Assembly: GCA_032690845.1 (NCBI GenBank)
Contig: CM064429.1
Span: 9,766,569-9,830,568, forward strand
Origin: Eleusine coracana subsp. coracana
Taxonomy: Eukaryota > Streptophyta > Magnoliopsida > Poales > Poaceae
Direction: 5' to 3'
Length of the DNA: 64,000 nt
The notes under the pieces were generated by a model that worked only from the letters and a program-made list of their open reading frames with translations, ran no database searches and was not told the origin of the DNA. Shown one piece after another: positions 22,601 to 33,800 of the stretch. The stretch's first letter is position 1. Each line of letters starts with the position of its first letter. A program made the translations under genes and the position numbers.

Positions 22601-23813
22601 GTGAAGTGGCATCTTAACTAAATAATTTAGGAACACATAACAAAGAAGCTACCACTTTTTAATATGATGACTCAAATATTGTCACAAAAAATCCAAATTC
22701 AATAATATAGCTTTGCAAGGGTATATTTCTTCTAATATGCATTGACCATTTCACTTGTGAATAGTGTGAAAAGAAAATAAAACAACCTTTTCCTACCATC
22801 AAAGGCATCACAACATGTAACACGTAAAATAAAAGCCACGAAATTTCTGCATTCACGCCTCTTTTAAAAGCAACATCAAGACTTTGATTCAGCAAGAACA
22901 AGCGGAGAACTCATCAACCATCACAGCTCAAAATTTGTATTTAACTGATCCTAATAAAAAATAGCTGGCATCATCATAGCCAGTTGTCACATAAACTCAA
23001 AAATGCACACTATTTTCATTAGCAAAGGCATAAAGTTCCCATATCCATAGAAATTGAAGATTCAGATCGATCTAAATGATGACCTACACAAATTAATGAC
23101 TAGTGAAACCCCAACCAGCGACGACATGACCATACTAGCCAACATCCTAACCACATTATGATGCATCCTCAGGAATGCCAGCTTATGACTTCTTCTACAT
23201 CCAAGTGCTCAAAAGTGTGTATAGAAATATGTAACAGACACCCGGTCCTTCAAACCATACTCTACTCCAATTTCCACATATAGTAACACAGAAGAGAAAG
23301 ACATCATCCTCTATATAAAGTACAGCATTCAACACACGCAAGAAAGCATTGCGACATCTTGCCAAGAACTAACCACCCCAAATTGCAATATACGCAAATG
23401 CCAAGTCGCATTCCCTCAATCACCAACCCTTCAGAGGCCAAATCGCGCTCTAGTGTAATTCGCCAGAACCCAGCACCAATTACTGCCTCGATCATATATC
23501 ATACGCACACCTAATCAGGCGAGACCACCGGTAAACACGAAATGAGAGCCGCCATTCTAACCGCCCCCCGGGATCCAACCCTCGCAACGGGCGCGCCCGG
23601 ATCGAGCAGGCTCACCTTCTCATTCATGGTCTGGCACTTGGACTGCACGTAGGAATCGGGATCGAAGTTGTCCGTCTTGAAGATCTTGAGCTTGTCGGCG
23701 AGCTGCACCCCGCCATCGCCGCCCCCTCCGCTGCTCACCGCCGCGGCGCTGCCCACCGGGAACACCCCGGAATGCCCCGCCGGCCGCGACCGCGACGACT
23801 TCGCCGAGGCCAT
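16638..23813 (-). CDS. EXO84B: Exocyst complex component EXO84B, with a nonsense-creating duplication
   Basis: Seven coding exons on the minus strand fit with GT-AG junctions and phase: 23616-23813, 22064-22161, 20429-21470, 19279-19830, 18036-18224, 17825-17958 and 16638-16800. Without a 39-bp tandem duplication the reading is 778 residues, the usual length for plant EXO84B. Exon 1 has a basic, serine-rich start, then LADKLKIFKTDNFDPDSYVQ, the typical plant Exo84 entry (Vps51/Exo84 region). Exon 3 holds most of the helical core (FPDMLDVLLAERRVDEALDAL). The C-terminus ends FRSHGSS. EXO84 is a subunit of the octameric exocyst, which tethers secretory vesicles to the plasma membrane before SNARE fusion. 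In exon 4 the segment FNSYVNLLISA is duplicated and the joint makes TAG at 19720-19722. As read, translation would stop after about 495 residues. It may be a real null allele, or an assembly or sequencing error; everything else looks functional. Confidence 0.9.
19683..19760. repeat. EXO84B: Perfect 39-bp tandem duplication in EXO84B exon 4
   Basis: The unit AGGCACTTATAAGCAAGTTG...AAAATCT appears twice head to tail (19683-19721 and 19722-19760) with no differences. 39 bp keeps the frame, but the junction creates TAG on the minus strand where the single-copy gene reads CAG-ATT. The lack of divergence indicates a very recent event or an artefact. Confidence 0.9.
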
Positions 23814-24644
23814 CCGAAATCCAGGCGCGCCGCCTCCTCTTCCTCCTCGGCAATGGGTGGACGGATTCCGCGACGCGGAGAGGAAGAAGAGATTGCCGCC
23901 ACCGTAGCCGCTGCGGGTGGTGGTGCGGTGGTTGCTCGGCGATCAATCAAACGGAGGAACGAGCGAATGATTTGGGGGTTGGTTTTTTGGTTCGGAGGAG
24001 AAAGGAAATTATTTTGATTTATTATTTTTGTGTTTGCTTTCGGATGGTGATTATTTGCGTGCGTTTAAAGTTTGATGAGTCGCCGCCGAGGGCTGTGATG
24101 AGCTGTGGGTTAGTTGTTTGCTACATGGCCCTTGGAAATGGGCCGTTGGGTTTGGTCGCAAGCGCTCCTCACTCTGACTTGTGGGGCCCAAGCCTTTTTG
24201 TTTGTTTATTTCTTGCGTGATGTCTCGACAGTTAAGGTATCATTATTTGAGTTTTGTCCTTTTGTTTTGTCTACTTAAGATGCTTGCAAGGCCTTAACGA
24301 TGGCAGGTTTATGCATAATGAGGTATGATATTTGACTTGTAATGCGTACGTATATAAAATAAATAATCAAAGTTAACCAAGATAATGATTTGAGAATAAA
24401 GTGAATATATGCATAGTAATAGAATATGCGTACGTATATAAAAAGGATAAATGTTTGACTTGTAATGCGAAAAAAACTGTTGTTACAAGTTGAACCTCGA
24501 GTTAAGTAAGGATCGTGAAACAATGATCAATATCGGTTGAAAAACTAAATATAGCTTGGTTGTCGTATGATTACCTTATCATTTTAGGTCAAGCACACTA
24601 TAATTTGACATGTTCATTTTCATGAATTTTCTGAGAGTGTCATA
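23814..24644. other. EXO84B upstream region
   Basis: 23814-24010 is GC-rich and is the likely 5' UTR and core promoter of EXO84B. Around 24315-24475 two copies of TTTGACTTGTAATGCG and of GCGTACGTATATAAAA occur in mirrored order. No gene is seen. Confidence 0.5.
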
Positions 24645-24695
24645 AAACATCCGACGTCTTTTTTTTTTTTTTTTTTTGAAAACAAACATCCGACG
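24645..24695 (-). mobile_element. Micro-insertion: poly(T) tail with 12-bp target duplication
   Basis: AAACATCCGACG occurs at 24645-24656 and again at 24684-24695. Between them are only 27 bases: TC, a run of T, then GAAAAC. This is the structure of target-primed reverse transcription in which almost nothing but the poly(A) tail was copied (tail on the minus strand). Confidence 0.75.
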
Positions 24696-25706
24696 CTTTT
24701 ATATCATGCAAAGTCTCATGCGGACATGCCCGTGAAAGATACAAAGCAATTGCACACAAAAGACAAAAACATACTAGTTCGACAAGCGTAGTTACAATCT
24801 TCCCGCATGGATTCAAAGAACATTCAATATTCTGACACGTGCATATTGCAGTGAATGAATTTTTCCAAGTGCAACAAGGACCAAAAATCGTATCGTGACA
24901 AAAAAAATAAATAATGGACCGTACGGCCCATAATAGGACAGGAAGGCCCAAACATCCAGTTTAGCCCGGAAACCGTGACGCCGAGGCCTAAGAACAAGAT
25001 CCAAACCATCTACTCTTGGCCCAACAAATTCTTTTCCGCAACCCCCATTTTTGTTGAATTTAGGAGTATTGCTTGGATTTAAGCAAGGTATTCATGAAAT
25101 AGTGGTCCTGATTCAGAAATCATTACTGAAGATGCTCCATGACCACAAATTGGTATTCATGGTTGAAATAATGAGGCATGAAGGCGGGCATCTATTGTGG
25201 TGTGCAGTTGTGCATGCAACTATATTTACTATATTTAGCATCCCAAACATGAATAATTTTCAGGTAGCGCGTCGATGTGAGAAAAGCATGTTTCAGTATG
25301 GTTATGATTGCGACTAACGTGACGTGACCTTATCTCTCGTTTATTAAGAAAGTTGTACTACCCAAATCATGTCAAATGGCAACGAATTCCTGAATGGTTG
25401 TGAAGGGTTTGAGAAATTCCAGTAATAATATCAACCGGCTGGTCTTCTTAGAAATTCCTGAATGGACTGGAGGTATTTAGGAACCCGATTGAGCAACAAA
25501 TTTCTTTTGAATAGACCAGGCACAACAAACATTACACTCAAGTGTGTTAATTAAACTGATACTTACACAACACAGACAGTGCAATAAATTCCTTGTTTCA
25601 TTGAACCTCACTTCATTTCCGCATGAAAATCGCAATACAACGCACCCATTGACAACCGTGCTGATCTAGAACACAGGTCGGCCGCACCACTTTCCATTTT
25701 GGTTAT
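24696..25706. other. Intergenic, 3' side of the LTPG gene
   Basis: An 88-codon open frame at 25051-25317 has no recognisable domain and is flanked by ordinary AT-rich sequence. No repeat with defined ends was found. Confidence 0.45.
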
Positions 25707-27741
25707 CTATCCGACAAGAAGCAGGAAAGGCACGACGAGTGCGGAGAAGATGGAGAGCACCGCCGCGCGTGCGCCGCCCACTCCCAACCACCGCAGCATG
25801 ACGGGACCGACGGAAGCAGTTGCTCCGCTCTTCTTCGGCTCGTTCGCGCCAACGCCGCCACCTGGACAGCACGCTATCAGGCGCGTATTAGACTAGAATT
25901 AAAGCCAAATGATTGTCGTCGCAAAAAGATTGCAAAGAGAACGTCAAAAAAATGATCACCACTAGCACACATCTTAAACACAAGAAGAGCACTCCTAAAC
26001 AATTTTTCCCCTTCTGATATATTTTGGAAGCATCCAAGCTTTTCAGTGAATCTACTTCACTGTCCTGTCAACTGTCATGACCAGCGTCCACTGTTCCCAG
26101 GAAGAAGCTTGGACGCGTTTGTTGTGTTGGGCGCTGTCTGGCTAACTGCAGCACGTTGATTTCTCGTGTCACCTCATGCTTAAAACGCCATCAGTGCAAC
26201 GGATCTATGTGCCTGTCGTCGTACTTCTCTGAGATGATGACATGCCTCGCGTAATTTTTAACAGATAGAGTTGCCTCCAACTATCTGACTTTGTTCATTT
26301 TTTTACTAATAACAAAGTACTCAGAAGATAAGAAAAAAAAGTTAATGGGAAAATTAACTGACCAGGTGTACTTGGGGTGCCTGCTTGAGCTCCAGCCTGC
26401 TTGGCGTAATCCTCGAAGACCTGCGCCTCCTTGGAGTTGGGCGCAAGGTTCAGCAGCCCTGCCACAAACCAACACACATGTTACAAATGGAATATATTGC
26501 TGCAGTGCAAAACAAACATGCGGAAGTTCTCATCTCCGTATCTGTTAGGAGTAATTAATTTCTGTTCAATATATACTTGCAGTTGTAAATTGTTCACACA
26601 GATATTTTTTTTTTCTTCTCATGATTATCCTTTTCTTCAATAAGAAAACAAAGGAATGGCGACATGTCCTCCGATGCATTTGGAATGACGCGTAAGCTTA
26701 GCTGTTGCCGTCCATATGTGCCAAGCCGCGCACTTGTCGAGTTGTTTAGATTTCTCTCCCTCCTTATGATCATGTACTAGTAGCAGTAGTAGACTAGCAG
26801 AGTGAAACAAAGCGTCCAGTACTCATGTCAATGTCAGAATCTTCTGGTAGCCAATCAAAGTGGCCACTTTATCTCCATGATCACGCGGAACCACCGATCA
26901 CGGGCCGTCCTCGCCGGAAGAGTCCACTTTATTTTGGACACGCTACGCTCCCCCCGGCCTTGTCCGGCGGAACGACACCGGCAGCAGTCAGCACGGCCGA
27001 AATTAACTAAGTCATGCCAAGAGATCTGTTTATTTCCGGACCTGAAAGTTGGATAGTTTCGTGGGGGTATTTTGAAAAAAAAAAAGTTTCGCGGGATGTG
27101 GCCGTTAGCGTGGGTGAGTGGTGACCCATATTTGAAGTGATGTGTCGACGTCACGATCGTCACTATCTAAATCCTACTCGACCGAATATGCATAAACACC
27201 CTCCCTCTATTAAAAAAATCCTGCAGCGGCGATAGGATATTCATGGCTGGAACTTGGAACGATATCTGCACCATTTTTGTACTTGTTTTCTAGCTATAGT
27301 TGATGGGAAAATTAATCTGTGCCAACGAGCGAGAGGCAGACGATCGAAGCACGCAGAGAAACAAAAGAAAAGAAGGAAGAAGACTTGTTCACACGTACTT
27401 GGGCAGTCTGAGATGTTTGCGGAAGCCTTGCAGACGGCGGGGAGTCCCAGCGCCTTGGAGACGTTGATCTTGAGTCCAAGGTTGGGGTCGTCCTTGTCCT
27501 TGACAAGCACGCACAGGCACTTGCGGCTCGTCTGCAGCACCGTCTTCAGCCCCGCGCAGCAGTCCGGCGTCGGCGCCACCGCCGTCGCATGCTCCTGCAC
27601 GTACGTCAGGCACGTCGCGAGGCCCACCAGCTTGTCCGAGCACTCGGCCCGGTCCGCTGCGAAGTCGCCTCCAACACCTACCACCATAATCATCACCGCC
27701 ACCGCCGCGACGACGACGAACGACCTCTTCCTCGGATCCAT
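25707..27741 (-). CDS. GPI-anchored non-specific lipid transfer protein (LTPG type)
   Basis: Three exons on the minus strand: 27399-27741, 26363-26458 and 25707-25861, phases consistent, 197 residues. A second ATG three bases upstream (27744) is equally possible. Residues 1-26 are a signal peptide (VVVAAVAVMIMVVGVGG). The eight-cysteine lipid-transfer fold follows: C-SDKLVGLAT-C, then DCC, CLC, an AVC cysteine and ISDC. The block CCAGLKTVLQTSRKCLCVLV is typical of the subgroup around Arabidopsis LTPG13/14. A short spacer (LLNLAPNSKEAQVF, then GGGVGANEPKKSG) leads to a hydrophobic C-terminus (AAVLSIFSALVVPFLLLVG), a GPI-attachment signal. The mature protein should sit on the outer face of the plasma membrane and help export or transfer cuticular or suberin lipids; the exact ligand is not predictable. 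The gene appears intact. Confidence 0.9.
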
Positions 27742-27846
27742 CATGATGGATGAGCTGTGTGATATGAGGCGGCTTTGCTTATTACGGCGGTGTGCTAGTA
27801 GGGGAGTGCGAGTAGTGTGTGCCCTGGTTGCTGGTGTGTGGTGATG

Positions 27847-27853
27847 TTATATA
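27847..27853 (-). promoter_or_regulatory. TATA box of the LTPG gene
   Basis: On the minus strand TATATAA, in the context GTCTATATAACATC, lies about 103 bp upstream of the start codon. This gives a leader of roughly 70-75 bases, usual for a plant TATA promoter. Confidence 0.6.
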
Positions 27854-27859
27854 GACAGA

Positions 27860-28477
27860 GGAGGGGGCGTGGCGGCCAGTGTGAGCGCGCTTGCACGCGC
27901 CTGTGTCTGTGGCTGGGGGCGGCGTCACGCGGGGCAGGTGGTGGCGTTGGAGCGGGCCGTCGTGGCTGTTTGGAGATGATGGGGCTTCAGCCACGGGTCC
28001 CGCGAGCGGAAGCACCGAACGGGACGTGATGATGTAGCGATGTAGCAGTAGTGACGTGCGTGGGCAACGGTATCTGATTAATTAGTTAGCTAGTTGCCGC
28101 TCTCATACGGCGAAGGGACACAGCTTGATGGTATCGACAGGACTGACAGGAGTCGTGGACGTGAAGATTTCGAATAGAGTACTGATAAATATTGTTATCT
28201 TGAGCAGCAAAAAATCAGGTGTGGGACTGGGAGAGTTTCGGTTATTACTATCTCTAGTTTGTTATTGTTCACTGCTTCAAATGTCATAGATGATTTTTCA
28301 GAAAGTGTCATTATTAGTACTCTTCAGCCGAATAAGAGCGTTGCAGTTTCAAAAATGAAAAATCCATCACCGCTAGTGATTCAATGACGTGTTTTTTAGC
28401 CATAACTAATGTCGCATCACCGAATCCTATTTGTGTGGTAGTATAACTAGGTTTCTTTTCTTCCACACTATAAACTA
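27860..28477. other. LTPG upstream region
   Basis: GC-rich promoter-proximal sequence to about 28020, then ordinary intergenic DNA. No gene is seen. Confidence 0.45.
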
Positions 28478-29794
28478 CTAGTAGTGATGCACGTGCGGCA
28501 TGCACGTTAAAATTCTCAAAAGCGTATTTAAATCAAACACAACTAAATCAGATTGAGATGGTCGTCCACTTCGCGTCTACAAAGTTAGAGATTGAATTCA
28601 AATCGGTTTCGTACATTCCATATTAAGTATCAAATTTTAAAAATCATAACTCTCATGTCCGGAGCTCAAATGAGTCAAACTCGGACTCTATCTCGTAGCT
28701 CTCGAAAGGTTCTACAACTTTGTTATTCAATGAAAGTCCAGATTCCGTCGTTTTGGTTTCCAAATATGCGATATAAAAATATTTATTCTGATTCGGACTA
28801 CTCTGCATAGGTCTCTGTGCGAGGCCCATATCTTCTAGCTCCGAAGTCCAAATAATATGATTCACATATGTTTCGAAAAAGGCTCGACGAGATCTATAAT
28901 TTTCGTGTTTTAACTTTTTCCATTAAAGTATGTCTTCAAGTTTAAAATTACATTACAATGTAGTGTTATTTCTAGATTGCGTGAATTATATGTTAGGCTT
29001 TATGAAGGTCCAGGGGTGTCTTATAGACATTATAGTCTTGTGAAAATTTCTCTTTACATGACAAGTTGAGCTTCATATTGGTACTTCTCATATTTAGATA
29101 TTTTTTAATATCATTTTACTTAATTTTGCAACATAGCACTCAAACGACACTACTTATGAAAATCGTTAACATTAGAGGTTAAAAAACATATTTATGATGA
29201 GAATATGGTAAACAATGGTAAAAAATTATTATTATTTATATATAAAATGGTATACTAAGAAGCACCAACGGTAATGCAAATATAATCTTTTATGTAAAAA
29301 ATATCAATAATATTATATATATCTAATAAGGAAGCATTTTTGCTACTCCTAGGAGTAGCTACTCCCACGTGTGTATCTTAAAATCTAGAGAGTAGCACTT
29401 CATACTTGAGGTTTCTAAATTAAGTATCTAGTCATACTAGAGGGTATGTGAACATACTCACTATCTTTGTTGGGATATATAAAATATGTGAACATACTTA
29501 TTTTTTATAGCAGTAAATACGATATATGTTCATATGCTTATAACTAGGAGTGCCTTCAATTTTTTTTATAGTTATCACTTTAAAAAATATTGTTTTAAGT
29601 ATACGTATATATTCAAAATGATAAATGGGTATGAACACTAGCTAAGATGGTTTTTTAAGCATGGGAGTAACTACACTTAGGAGTAGAATGAAATTATCCT
29701 ATCTAATAATTATATTATATAAATAATTTATATTTATATCATAAAGAGTATTTTGTTTCTTTAAGCCTGTAGCAACGTACGGACACTTTGCTAG
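28478..29794. mobile_element. CTAG-ended repeat with opposed hairpin termini
   Basis: The left boundary reads CTAGTAGTGATGCACGTGCG. The right boundary, reverse-complemented, reads CTAGCAAAGTGTCCGTACG. Both are hairpin-plus-CTAG ends resembling Helitron 3' termini but facing outward from the same segment. Either two Helitron-like remnants lie tail-out, or one element has such ends on both sides. A later MULE MITE (29330-29699) is inserted inside. No coding region. Confidence 0.4.
29330..29699. mobile_element. Mutator-like MITE, 370 bp
   Basis: The terminal inverted repeats are GGAAGCATTTTTGCTACTCC and, from the right, GGATAATTTCATTCTACTCC, continuing through TAGGAGTAGCTACTCCCA. Both flanks carry TATCTAATAA (29320-29329 and 29700-29709), which gives a 9-10 bp target duplication. 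No coding capacity. Confidence 0.85.
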
Positions 29795-30890
29795 TTTATT
29801 ATTATATGAGTTAAACCAAATTTGAACCAAATGCATCACTTATTTGACAAAGAATATTGATGCAAATGTATACCAAAGAATTATTAAATCCCAAGACATA
29901 ATTATAATTAAAAAAATAGAAACACAAACGATCTATCTCCAATATTGTTTAACGTTGTTTAGTCTCATGATTTGTTTTATCACTTGATAAAATTTAAATA
30001 TAACTTATAACTTTTCATATTCAAATAAATATTTTGAATAAAATGAATGATAAAAAATAACAAAAAAGAAGTCAATAACGGCAATAATTTTGAAATGAAA
30101 GAAGTACTTTTTTTTACGTCTTCTGGTATATTGACGGTGCATTCATTTTCTTAAAGCTTTAACATGTGAATTACGAAGCGCACACCCGCGACATGTGTTT
30201 CCTAAGATTAAATGGAAAGAGAATAACCACACATATTTGTTCTCTTTCGAACAAATAATATGAGAGACCGAGATCCAAGCACGTGAAGAGATCAGTAATT
30301 AGAAGATGCTAATGGGTTAGTACAATGGATGAAAACAAATCTGGCACAGAGCACTTTTCACCCTAGCTCCCCAAAGATATGGTATTAATCCTTCAGCTTC
30401 AGAAAATAATAGGACCATGCTTCATTCTCACCTCTGTTGTGACGTTGAATAAAAGTGGTCATTTTTAGGCATGCTCACTACTTGCGAAGTATCGTTCCTA
30501 TAGGAAGAAAATTGTTGTGATCAAAATCAAGAGATAACTGAATTGTTTTGCTGTAATTAACAGCAGTGGATCTTGCAACTTTATCTCACTGGATTTTAGA
30601 AAACAAATTTGAAGTTCCACATGGATCTGCATTACTATTACGCTAATCAATAAATCACTATATGAGCACCTTATATGGAACTAACGGGAGAATTAATGAC
30701 CACTTCAATCAAGCCTAATACCCATGACAGATTGTGTTGTCCAATTTAAACAAAGAGGTCGTGTGGAATTAACAACCACCTGTCCACCTCAATCTCTAGA
30801 CAAATCATACATGAACAATGAATAAACAAGTAAGCTTGCATGGACAACAAGCATCAAGACCAACAAACACTTAAAGAGGTAGATCAAAAT
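29795..30890. other. Intergenic, nothing supported
   Basis: AT-rich, no open frame or repeat with ends. It lies just downstream of the small unknown gene on the minus strand and may include its 3' UTR. Confidence 0.45.
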
Positions 30891-33800
30891 CTATAACCCT
30901 TTGGATCCCCATATGGCCATATCAGACACTCCCTGCAGCAACATAAAGATCCAAAACCATAAGAAAAGCACAACACATCAATTTAAGTGAACAATTATGA
31001 AATCGAAGCTTTAGCTGTTATAACTGAAAATTGTAAATAAACAAAATAATGTTTTAACAGTTTGCAGGTATGCAATATTGTATTCAAATTTTTCAAAGTC
31101 AAATGATGCAAATCAATAATTAGTGACTGTGTTCATGAGGCACCGAGCTATGATCTCAAAGGAGAATAATTAGAGCATGTTACTTTCTAAAGAGAAACCT
31201 ATTAAACTGGAACAAAGAGCTTATAAATTCAGGTCGCTATGGAAGTCCAGGGAAATAATTTTTGAATTCCAATCTCACAAAAATTGCTGAAGCTACGTTA
31301 CTATTATGCAAACAATTCACCATGTTTCTTTTTTCTTGGGAGGTCCCCTCAATTTTTAATACATAAAATATTCACTAATCCTCCTTCATTCCTCCTAGAA
31401 TACATGAATCCTCCTTTCATTATCGTTAATTTATCAAATTTTCATCAGACCATATGCAAACGTTCAGTCTGGTCAGCATTTTGAAATGGAGTGTAATTAT
31501 AAGACAACTTAGAGCTTAAAGAGTGGTAAGACCTCTAATTAAATTACCCAATCAAAAACTGAATTGGCGGATGATCAGCCTGGCCATCATTCCAAATTGG
31601 GTTAGTGGAGACAGAAAATAATAATAATTCTTACCAACTAACAAACCATGATAGTGACTAAATTGCTTTTAATAATAAATTTGGCCAGTTAACATCTTTA
31701 AAATTAACTCTAGGAACTTCTTTACAATAGGCCTAGTAATGATCAGAATCCTGAAAAGCGAATTTAAACTAACAATAACCAAAATTGTAATCATTTGATA
31801 AGGACAATTGACGCAAATGTAAAAGTTAAAACCAGATCCCGAAAGCATAATTATTACTCCCTTCATTCTTAAATTATTGTCGCCATTGACTATTTTAATT
31901 AACTTTGACCATTCGTCTTATTCATAAAATTTTTAAAAAATATCATATATATATTGTATATTTTGCTTTGTCATCAAAGAAAATTTAAACGTAACTTAAC
32001 ATTTTACATATTTGATATAATATTATAAATTAGATAAATGATCAAAGTTAACTAAAAAAGTTAACGGAGATAATAATTTAAGAACGGAGGGAGTATACAT
32101 TATGATCTGAATAATCTTTTTGTGATTTAAATATTGATGGACATGACTTAGACCTTGTTTGGATCCATTTCAGATTCTTAAAATCTGATTTTTATCTTAA
32201 GATTTTAGAATCCGGATTCTAAATAAAATCTAGATGCTAGTGTTTGGATACCGATCAGATTCTTAAAATTCGAAAAGCTTTGAGTCTTTTGGCATACAAA
32301 ACCTGACTCTAGCTAGGTACATTCAGATTATGAAATTCTTAAAATCTGGAAACCTAGATTTTAGAATACAGGAAAAAATTTGTTATGTTTGGAGGTCTCA
32401 AGGATTCTAAAATCTGGATTTTTTAAATTTCAGTGAATCTAAACAAGGCCTTAATATCACTCTTTGCACAAGAGACTTTTATACAAATATAACAAATGAA
32501 GTAATATAACAAAAAATATATAACATCTACAGTCTTCAAAGTATTGATGATTAATGGGGTAATCGTAAAAATTGCAGTCTACCTTGTTTTGTTTGACAAA
32601 GTGAAGGATAAAGTAAAGAAGGTCAATCACGGGAATTGATCAAGGAAAATCTTGATTGCTTTGTTTTATATGGAAGACATTCCGAGGGAAGGCTAACATA
32701 TTTACACCATGTCATGAATCAATTTAGTAAACCTCAGGTAGTATTTAACACCATAGTAAAATCAGGAATCATCTTCATGCTACTGTGAAGGGGATACGTG
32801 AATGCTAACAATTATCGTTCAAGATTTATCAAGTGGGCCTGTCGCTTGATCCAACGACTAAGATGCGGAGTAATTATTAAGACATTGATTAATTATCAAC
32901 CAGGCAGTAGCATTCCTCATCAAAAATAGTTTCAATGACCATCCTACTTTGGAAAATAGCATTGAGAAGTGGAAACACATCACTACAAGCTGTTGACAAC
33001 ATGAATCTAGCAATTTTCTACCATAGCTCGATCAAGATTCACAATCATAGGCTTGCAGTCGGCTACTGCCACTTATTGACTCCTCTTCCACTGTGAATGC
33101 TAATTACTGCTGAATTTTTCCCATAGCTAGCTTCAACATTTATATGATTTGGAACAATTCTAAAAATTAGTCATATTGAATAACCAAATATGCATGCTAA
33201 TTAATTGTTGATGTGCTAAATTAGTCACACATCAGACTCCACGATTATATTTAGAAGAGAAGAAATAAAATTTTTCATGTATGCAAAACTTGAACCAAGT
33301 CATATTTGCAGAACTGAGTAGCTAAAGCTAATATAGACTAATAATGACATGATATATGCAGAACTGAATACTAAAGCTAAATAACTAATACAGATGACAT
33401 GAATTACCTGCTTCTCGGCATCAAAGCCATCTACAACAGTCAAAAAATGGCACTTGCAGTCTTAACTTTATATGCTTGAATGCACAGTCCAAATATCCAA
33501 CCCTGAAAATGGCATGAAACATCCTTTTCTTGTCCTATCTATTCCACTTAAGCAATAAAATTATATACCTTAAGCCTTTTATGTGTAGCAATAAAATTCA
33601 TCAATTAAGTATAACTCTTTAATTGTATACTTACTTGATAGTTGATACAATAAAGAGAAGAATTATTGCAGTCAATGCATGTGTTAGAAAAGCTACCAAA
33701 ATTAAGTCTCAAATCAGGTTGCACATTCCTATCAGTAGGCATTCCCGTTCATCTTTTAGTTATGGAAAAAGAGTCAAGCCTCGCGTTTGTAAAACAGGAT

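Noticed and set aside
25051..25317. 88-codon open frame
   Set aside because: No motif, no splice partner and no conserved composition; chance frame in intergenic DNA.
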